Assembly: GCA_030267565.1 (NCBI GenBank)
Contig: BRXU01000029.1
Coordinates: 1,373,501 to 1,437,500, forward strand
Length of the DNA stretch: 64,000 nt
Source: Pleodorina starrii
Taxonomy: Eukaryota > Chlorophyta > Chlorophyceae > Chlamydomonadales > Volvocaceae
Direction: 5' to 3'
Part shown: piece by piece, positions 57,501 to 64,000 of the stretch
Layout of the letters: each line of letters begins with the position of its first letter
Position numbering within the stretch: position 1 is the first letter of the stretch
Program-made: the position numbers and the translations under genes
Notes under the pieces: generated by a model
What the model was told of the DNA's origin: nothing
Seen by the model: the letters and a program-made list of their open reading frames with translations, nothing else
Databases searched by the model: none

Positions 57501-60264
57501 AAATCTCGATGACGCTGCCGTACAATGGTGCTACGACGACCACTAACATCCCAATTATTCGGCAACTGCCGATGCAGCCACGACAATGAAGTGTGTTCCC
57601 ACAACCGGCTTCTTCATTTCAACCCACCACAACCGGACGCCACTGCCGCTCCTCCTTTCTCGCGAGACCCCCACCCCCACCCCCAGCCTGCAGTCTTGAC
57701 CTGCAACCTGCAGTCCCCACCCCCGCCCCCATCCCCACCTGCGGATATACGCTGGGTGGCAGGGCCAGATAGAAGAGGCGGCCCAGACGGGGCAGAAACG
57801 AGGCGCCGTTGCCGTTGCCGTTGCCGTTGCCGCCCCCGCCACCCGCCGCCGCCGCCGCCCCCGCCGCCCCCACGCACATCGTCGCCTCCCACGACTGCAG
57901 CGATGTGCCCAGGCGCTCGTACCCCTCCGCGGTGTCGTACTGCGTGTGTGTATGGGTCGGTGAGTACGGCAGTCAATGGTACGGCATCAGGAGTGGTGGT
58001 GGTACCCACCCCATCTTCCCCCTCAGCGACCCGACCTCGGCTGGGTAATCTGCATCGCTCGGTGCCCCGCCCCCCCCCTCACACACACGTTCCTGCCCGG
58101 CTGCATCGCGCATGAGACGCTTCGCTTTCCCTTGCTGCTTCCCCTTGCTCATTCACTCTTCGACACAGATCTTTGCCACGAATCTTACCTAGATGGCTGC
58201 CAATCAACATGGTTTCCATACCACATTATCCAGACACGCCATCCAGAGCAACTTTCCCTCCCCTCCCCTCCCCTCCCCTCGTGATGAGCCGCCTGCCCAA
58301 CCCAGCTCCCCTCCTCTCCCCTCCCCTTCCTGCCCCCCCCTAGGAAAACCAATACCCGAACTGAAGTCCCCCTCCCCACGTCCCCACGAACCCGGACGAA
58401 CCCCCACCCCAACGGCACCACTCCCTCCCTCCACTCCCCCCCTCCACCCAGCCACCCCCCCACCCCCCCCTTCCCCACCTCCCCCGCCAGGTAGTAGCAG
58501 CAATTGAGGAACTGCTCCACACACTCGCAGTCCTTCTCAAGGTGACCCCGAAGCCGGTCTCGGAGCTCCTGAGGGGCGGGCGGGTGGGTGGGGAGTGGGC
58601 GAGGGGATGGGTGGGTTCTGGGTTGGGGAGCTTCGCTTTGCGACATTGCGCGATTGGGTCCGGGCTCCGGGGGGAGAAAGAGACCCACCCTCGGCGACCC
58701 CCCCCTGGCCCCTCCCCCCCCCCCCGACCCTCCCTCCCCCGATCAGTGACCACCTTTCCTGCCATCTCCCCCCACGCGCCCGCCCGCTCCACTCGCTCGC
58801 TCACTCACTCATTCACTCGGCCCGACCTACGAACCCTAAGCCCCCTCAATCGTCGCGATCTCCCTCCGCACCCCCCACCCCCCACCCCACCACACCTGAC
58901 TGCTCATTTTGGAGCGCGCATAGCCCACAATCTGGAGGCGGCGGGGCAGGAAGCTGCGGGAAGGTGGGGCCAGGCGCGGGGCAGCACCGGGGGGTGGGGG
59001 GTGCGGAGGGGAAGAAAAAGGGTGTTGGCTTTCCGGGTGATGAGGTCCTTGCCTTGCTTGAGGTAATGTTGTTGTGCGGGGCTGGGATTGGAATTGGGAT
59101 TGGGTGGGTGGGGGGTGCGTGCGGATTTGGCGTGGTGGTGTGGTGGGGTCTGGTTTGGTGGTAGTGAACACGAGAGGAGGAGGAGGTGGAGGAGGGTGTT
59201 GAATTTTGGATGCGGGATGACATTGATGCGGGAGGCATTGGAGAATTCCTCAACATACAGCAGTCGTAAGGGGCTTCAAAAGTCGTACAGTTGCCGTACC
59301 CTTTCTTGAACAGCTCGTAAAGCGCGGGGTAGGTCTTCTTCTTCGCCAGATCGCCCGAGGCGCCAAAGACCACGATTGACTGTACGGCAGTACGGGAGCG
59401 GACGGGCGGGGGCAGGGGATGGGAGGAGGGCGGGCCGAGGGAGGGGTGACGCGGGGAGGCGCGATGGGGCTCCATGGCAGGGTGGAGGGTGGGAATGTGC
59501 AGGGTCGCAGCACTCGAGGGTGGGAGGGAGGGAGGGACGGGGTGGTGGTGGTGGTGGTGATGGTGGGTGGGGGGCGGGGACGCTGGACGGGACGACGATG
59601 ACACGGTCACGGTTGGTTGGTTTCTCGGTAACGGTCGTAACGGTGTTCATGTTCGCCGACGATCCCCCGCCGTCTCGCGCTTGCCCCCGACGCCAAGGAT
59701 GCACCGGCGCCCCGTGCCTGCTGCGCCTGCGCAACGTTCGGATTCCCAACCCCGCTGCGAGGCTACGATGGCACCCACCAGCCGCAGCTGCTTTCCCAGG
59801 TCGTCCACTGCGTCCGCGTGCCATTCATCGCGGGCGCTGGAGCAGACTCGCTCCAGTACCAACTTCTGGAGGCCATCGGTGGCCGATTGACCATTGCCGC
59901 CGGCCACGGCGGACGCCTCGCGCGCGGCCTCCTTGGCCGCGGCGTCAAGCTCCTTGCTGGCCATACGGCTCATGCTGTGATTTGAAAGAAAGGGCGTGGC
60001 TCGAGAGGGTCACGACTGGATGTTTTGGGATGTGTCGGTGTCGGGACGGGAAGCAATTTTGTGCTGGCTTGCTGGCTTGACGTAAAACCACGTAAATAAC
60101 ATGAGTTAGTTGCAGACGGAATTGAATTTGGTCAGGTAACGGGGCGACAGGAGCCGGGCCTGGACGCTGCCGCGCCCAACTTACTTGCTTTGCGGTGAAG
60201 TGCCGACAGTCTTAGGCTCTTGGCAGACGGTTTCGGACTTTGACGCTGATGCGCCACAGCCCAT
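51510..60264 (-). CDS. Glucose-6-phosphate 1-dehydrogenase with predicted N-terminal acylation motif
   Basis: Seventeen in-phase exons give 637 aa: 60264-60185, 59974-59779, 59379-59300, 58953-58896, 58568-58479, 57939-57739, 57338-57179, 56683-56577, 55839-55753, 54849-54766, 54292-54155, 53916-53764, 53130-53047, 52859-52771, 52502-52440, 52227-52112 and 51637-51510. It catalyses the NADP-dependent oxidation of glucose 6-phosphate, first step of the oxidative pentose phosphate pathway. Visible are the dinucleotide motif [10 protein letters not shown] (about 98), EKPFG, the active-site RIDHYLGKE (about 313-321) and [16 protein letters not shown]. Exon 1 encodes [14 protein letters not shown] and joins at a GTAAGT donor in phase, giving an N-myristoylation-type MGxxxS start with Cys3; alternatively translation starts at 59973 (MSRMASK). 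No transit peptide is evident, although a Cys-rich CEC...CC segment lies where plastid isoforms have redox cysteines. Two Gly/Asn-rich inserts interrupt the catalytic region. Confidence 0.92.
52920..53030 (+). repeat. (GGTGGC)n/(GGTGAC)n microsatellite in a G6PDH intron
   Basis: About fifteen hexamers of GGTGGC flanked by GGTGAC variants. Confidence 0.92.
54381..54411. repeat. Perfect 12-bp inverted repeat in a G6PDH intron
   Basis: GGGGTCAGGGAG at 54381-54392 and its exact reverse complement at 54400-54411 flank a 7-base loop TGATATG. On the minus strand it contains the GCATATCACTCCCTGACCC motif seen in DCAF1 introns. Confidence 0.9.
54960..55520. other. AT-richer island inside a G6PDH intron
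   Basis: This part of the roughly 900-bp intron 54850-55752 lacks the C/G runs of its surroundings and has near-balanced composition. A minus-strand frame of 127 codons (54959-55342) spans much of it but shows no known domain. A minus-strand TGTAA sits near 54966. It could be an inserted element or the relic of one; no terminal repeats were found. Confidence 0.35.
55859..55910 (+). repeat. (GGGC)n microsatellite in a G6PDH intron
   Basis: About eleven GGGC tetramers, just upstream (in transcript direction) of the exon at 55839. Confidence 0.95.
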
Positions 60265-62437
60265 GAAGCCCTGCTGGCTTGGGCGATCGCAATGACGTAA
60301 CCAGCGGAACTTGTTGTATTTTTGTACGTGTAATACTTACGTGGCGCGGTTGTTTTATGGAACCCAAAATACAGCTTCGATAGCGCTGTCGCGGTTACGT
60401 CCCTTTTCCTTTCTGAATTTTGTGCCAAGTTGACGTCAGGTTCGGCGCGAATCCTGCAGCTCTCGACGTTCGTCTCGGTGTCAGGGAAGCCCGTTCGCTA
60501 ACGGACGTTGCCAACTCGAAGCGTTTCGAAGCCTCCTTTGGACTCCAAAGCTCATTGGAAGTCGAAAACAACTAACGTACGGAAGTGGTTACCGCTAATC
60601 GGCTGCCGATTACACCCTTCACTACGCTGCGCTGGCGGACGAATGACTCGTTTGACGCCGAGGCGACGTAATTTATGAAGCCTTGCTCTAATATCAGTGA
60701 ATGTTTCGTAGTCCTTTCTGACGTAAAGCAACGAAGCGGGTAGGTGTGTCCGTCATCACTTGTGAATAACATATGAACGCCCGACGAGGAGGTTACACAT
60801 GGTTGGTTGTTTTAAGGGCTGCGAAACTAGGGCCGCGATATGCAGTTACTAAATCCATCACAATGCGGGCGACGGTTGATGAAGATAAGGCTGTTAGTTG
60901 GCATGGTCGCCAGCTGGAGGGCAGCAGCAACTGTATGCATGCCGACAGCCGTTGATCAGGCTAGCTCATCAAGCTCATCAGAAGCGTCAATCGGGCCTCC
61001 GGCCAGGTAAGGAAGGCGACACCACACCCACGCACGCCCCACGCGTGCACGCCTGCTGCCTGCCCCCTCTCGCTCCCTTCGCCTCCTCCCCCCTCCATCG
61101 TCCAAGCGAGTGAGATACCCGCTGGTCCCCGAACGCCACGAATTACAACTACACATTGCGTGCCTGCAACGGGTTCGCCCCCGATTAATCAAAACTCACG
61201 TTTGGCGGTAGGTTTGAACGGACGGACGACGGAGGTAGGGCCCGCGAGCGACTGCGCGCGCGCCCTCCGTCCTTCGTTCAACCCTCTTTTACTAAATCTG
61301 AAAAAGAATCAGATCCGCATTATTGATGACTCACACAACACATCTGATGCGTACACACAAACGGCCTTTGTTATCGGCCTGGGCGGCCCGACAGGGCCAG
61401 ATAGAGAAGCCGAACCTCTGTCAAAAATGGTTCGTCCTGAATGAATGGATGAAGCGTTTTAATTTCCCGACTACAGAGGACTCAAAAGGATCACCGGAAG
61501 GTGTCAGTTCGTTACTTTTGATGGCTCGCTCCGTCCTTGACCCTGCACGGCCCCTCGCGGCCTTAGACGTCGGACCACGCACGTCGTGCACGTCGGGACC
61601 GCCGCGCGTACCCACACAGCATCGTCGCGCACACATACATATTTGAACGCCTGCGTGCCATGCAAAGTCGCGCAAAAACAAATAATTATGTCTGGAAGTG
61701 CGCGAGTCCAGAAAATAATGGTCATGCAGCCACCGCGGCGGCGACCGTAGCCGGAACCGGTGGCAATGCAAACCGGGTGGCAAATGCAGGCGGGGTCAGG
61801 TAGAGGCCAGCGCACCCACCCTTTCGTGCGCTTGCCGTTTTAACCAGCCATCAATGTACGTCCGCGCTCATACATGCGATGAGAGGAGGAACAGCGCGGC
61901 ATGCTCAATGCAAACAGTGCAAAAGCGCATCCAGTCAGTCTCCGTCAAAATATCACGTACACGTTCAGGCGCGAAGCAGCGAGGCGCACGCACGCATACA
62001 CACATCTATCGATTGATATTACGAAGCAGCAGCGAGCAGCAGCAGGCACGCCCCATCCAGCATGACATACAGTACTGCATGCACAAGCATGCATGCATGC
62101 ATTTGATTGAGCGATATAATAACGAACCGCGCCACCATGCATGCATAGATGCCTTGCAGCACAGCAGCGCGGGGACGCAGCTCCCCCCCCTGGACGTATG
62201 TGCAGGCAGCACTAAGGCAGCCGCCATTGACGAACTTTGGCAATGTTAACGCGCATGCGTGAATGCATGCGTGCCCGCCTGATCCATGCATCCATCCACC
62301 AGCGGCGGCGACTCCTGCTGCTGCTGGATGGCGGCCGAGTCACTTACGTAATCGATTACCAACGTATCCCGCCATCCATCGACATTTGAATGGAAGGTAT
62401 GTAATTGCCCCCCTTCCACAAGTTGATAAGGCTTGCC
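60265..62437. other. Intergenic region upstream of G6PDH
   Basis: Moderate GC, with no coding region I can support. It should include the G6PDH promoter near 60265. Several ATGC/CATGCATG palindromic runs occur between 62080 and 62300, including around 62088-62103 and 62136-62145, and short GCAGCA repeats near 62025. Confidence 0.45.
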
Positions 62438-62465
62438 TGCATGCATGCATGCATGTATGTATGTG
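62438..62465 (-). repeat. Tetranucleotide 3' tail (CATA/CATG)n
   Basis: On the minus strand two to three CATA units are followed by about four CATG units. It is the likely 3' terminus of the non-LTR element. Confidence 0.6.
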
Positions 62466-62608
62466 TCGTTACAGTATCTGACCGGGCCCTGACGCTGGCC
62501 AGGGGCTGCTAACCCAGCCCCGACGGAAAGACCGCCTAAGCACTCTCCCCCTTGCGGTGGGAGAAGGGCGTGAGGGGCCGCTACCCCCTCCTGCTCGACG
62601 CAGAGCTG

Positions 62609-62647
62609 GCTGCGTCATACACCCCATATACGGGTGTATGGCGCAGC
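62609..62647 (-). other. 16-bp stem hairpin in the retrotransposon 3' UTR
   Basis: Bases 62609-62624 pair with 62632-62647 (one T-G pair, otherwise perfect) around a 7-base loop CATATAC. The core arms are CATACACCC and GGGTGTATG. It lies about 145-210 bases before the element's 3' end, where a structure recognised by the element's own reverse transcriptase would be expected. Confidence 0.75.
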
Positions 62648-63271
62648 GGCTCCCCAAAGGCTTGAGCTCACAGCCTGCCTTATACGGCAGCTGGGCCCTT
62701 CATCCGCACAAACAGCAGTCGCGCCGGCGCACTACACGGCGCCCGCGCTGTCCTGCCCGCCCTGAAGTCCTTGCAGCGCCGGGGCGCCCGGCCGGCCTGC
62801 TACCGGCTGGCGGTGCTCCTCTAGGCGCGAAAACAAAGCGCTGAGAACCTGCCCCGAGCTTGGTCCGGCTCGTGGGCGGTCAGCACCAAAGGAGAACCCA
62901 AGACAGCACGCGCCCTACCCCTACTACTACTCCTACTACGACGGCCCCGGAGAGGCCGGGGGGTGGCCCCTAGAGGCCGAGCTCCAGAGCGCCGCTTGGC
63001 CTCGACGCGGCAGGAGGTCGGGAGCGGGCCTTGCGGCAGCGGGCTAGGTGACGGAGCTATAGTTCGCACTAGGCGGCACCTCGCCAACTCGCCTCACTCT
63101 CGCTATACCCGCTCCCTAAAGCCTCCCTCGCCTACAAAAGGCAGCCCGCGGCGGTCTCTGCACCCTAAGTCCTCTCGGACCCAAAGGAACCCCCCCACCT
63201 CCCCTCCTCTCACGCCTCCCTGCCTCGACGCCCTAAGTTCCCTCCCTCACCCCTAAAGCCCCTTCATCCCC

Positions 63272-64000
63272 TCACTCCACGACCCCTCCCTCTCCCTCCA
63301 TACCCATCCCTGCGTGCTGCACACACTGAAAGTGGCCGTTGACCACCGCCAGGATGGGATGGTCAGGCCCTACCCCCTCCCATCCCCGCCTTGGCACGTC
63401 TAGCTCCGCAAACCCCCGCACACGCTGCCACAAATCTAGCGCTGCACGCGCCTTGGCCACCTCGACTGGGTCTGGGGCATCCGGGGCGGTAGGCGAGTTC
63501 CTGACTGCCCACAGCCCCACGTGCGCCCGTTCCATGGCCGTGAGTGCCGCCAGGCAGATCACGTCCCACACGCACTGCTGCACGCCTGGCGGTGGCTCCG
63601 CCAGCCACACGTTTGCCCGGGTGATGGGCCCGGGCACGTGGGCGGCGATCTGCTGCACCACCGCTTGCGCCACCGGGCACTCCCAGAATTGGTGTGCACG
63701 CAGCGAGCATGCGTGTGGGCCGGCTCCCCCGTATGCGCCGCACTTGCATTGTTCTGGTGCCGCTCCCCTGATGTGGCTGTTGCCGGGGAGCGGCACGCCG
63801 TCCTGTGCCAACCGCCAGAGCGTCTCAAAGTGTTCGCGCTCCCATTTGATGGGCCACATTCGCCGGAGCATTGCCAGTACGCCTGCTGCTGGCGCCACTT
63901 CGGCGGCGGCTGGCTGATGTCCCGGCGGGTGGGCTCCTGCTGTTGCTGCTGCCGCTGCGGGTTGCTCCCGGGCTTCCCGCTCGTAGGCTGCGTGCAGGCG
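63272..64000 (-). CDS. C-terminal part of a retrotransposon reverse transcriptase polyprotein
   Basis: The frame is open to the right edge, giving at least 242 aa. It reads KWEREHFETLWRLAQDGVP, then a Cys/His cluster (CKCG, later HQFWECPVAQ) matching the zf-RVT type finger found at the end of plant and algal LINE polyproteins, followed by a Trp-rich helical tail ending GEGGVVE. In such elements this finger is thought to help bind the element RNA or target DNA. There are no stops or frameshifts in this portion, so the copy may be young. The domain assignment rests on pattern, not on an alignment. Confidence 0.65.
   Translation of the reverse strand, partial: RLHAAYEREAREQPAAAAATAGAHPPGHQPAAAEVAPAAGVLAMLRRMWPIKWEREHFETLWRLAQDGVPLPGNSHIRGAAPEQCKCGAYGGAGPHACSLRAHQFWECPVAQAVVQQIAAHVPGPITRANVWLAEPPPGVQQCVWDVICLAALTAMERAHVGLWAVRNSPTAPDAPDPVEVAKARAALDLWQRVRGFAELDVPRRGWEGVGPDHPILAVVNGHFQCVQHAGMGMEGEGGVVE

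Larger units (their letters stand above)
62438..64000 (-). mobile_element. 3' part of a non-LTR retrotransposon
   Basis: On the minus strand an open frame enters from beyond 64000 and ends at 63272. It is followed by about 830 bases of 3' UTR and a tetranucleotide tail of CATA/CATG units (62465-62438). A C-terminal zinc-finger-like reading frame, untranslated region and simple repeat tail in this order are typical of LINE 3' ends. The 5' part, with endonuclease and reverse transcriptase, would lie outside the window. The boundary at the tail is inferred; no target duplication can be checked. Confidence 0.7.

Noticed and set aside
60132..60428. Arg/Ser/Ala-rich frame resembling a plastid transit peptide upstream of G6PDH
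   Set aside because: When spliced at the GTAAGT donor to 59974 this frame hits a stop; only the MGCGAS frame joins in phase.

Overview
This 64 kb window is nuclear DNA of a green alga, most likely a volvocine chlorophycean (Chlamydomonas/Volvox group). The evidence is very high GC, many short exons with GT(G/A)AG donors and pyrimidine-rich acceptors, TGTAA polyadenylation signals, Ala/Gly/Gln homopolymer inserts inside conserved proteins, and abundant G-rich satellites in introns. The species is not decided by anything I can see. Gene models were built by hand: each junction was chosen so that phase and family similarity both hold, and single-base errors in exon ends are possible.

Layout, left to right. 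1-2532 (-): U-box protein running off the left edge. 2533-6803: gene-poor stretch holding overlapping palindromes and, at 5952-6365, a tiny complete LTR element with 56-bp LTRs. 6804-18486 (-): full-length ABCB/MDR transporter (24 exons, 1417 aa). 18487-20715: intergenic. 20716-25200 (-): three-RRM, Met/Gly-rich hnRNP M-like protein, divergent (339 bp) from 25540-29164 (+): glucosidase II beta subunit ending in KDEL. 29165-30508: convergent spacer with one orphan ORF. 30509-31106 (-): small one-membrane-span protein, possibly a mitochondrial complex I accessory subunit, divergent (422 bp) from 31529-46098 (+): a giant DCAF1/VprBP homologue (21 exons, about 2125 aa). 46099-51509: sparse, with a small mTERF-like protein at 48277-48779 (-). 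51510-60264 (-): glucose-6-phosphate dehydrogenase (17 exons, 637 aa) whose first exon encodes an N-terminal MGCGAS acylation-type motif. 60265-62437: intergenic. 62438-64000 (-): 3' end of a non-LTR retrotransposon with a hairpin in its 3' UTR and a tetranucleotide tail.

Most genes are unrelated housekeeping functions: ubiquitin ligation (U-box, DCAF1), ER glycoprotein quality control (glucosidase II beta), NADPH supply (G6PDH), transport (ABCB) and RNA binding. No operon-like or defence cluster is present. The least ordinary things are the miniature LTR retroelement with three identical LTRs, matching 5-bp target duplication, primer-binding site and polypurine tract; the likelihood that it supplies the ABC transporter's polyadenylation signal; and the predicted dual-acylated G6PDH.
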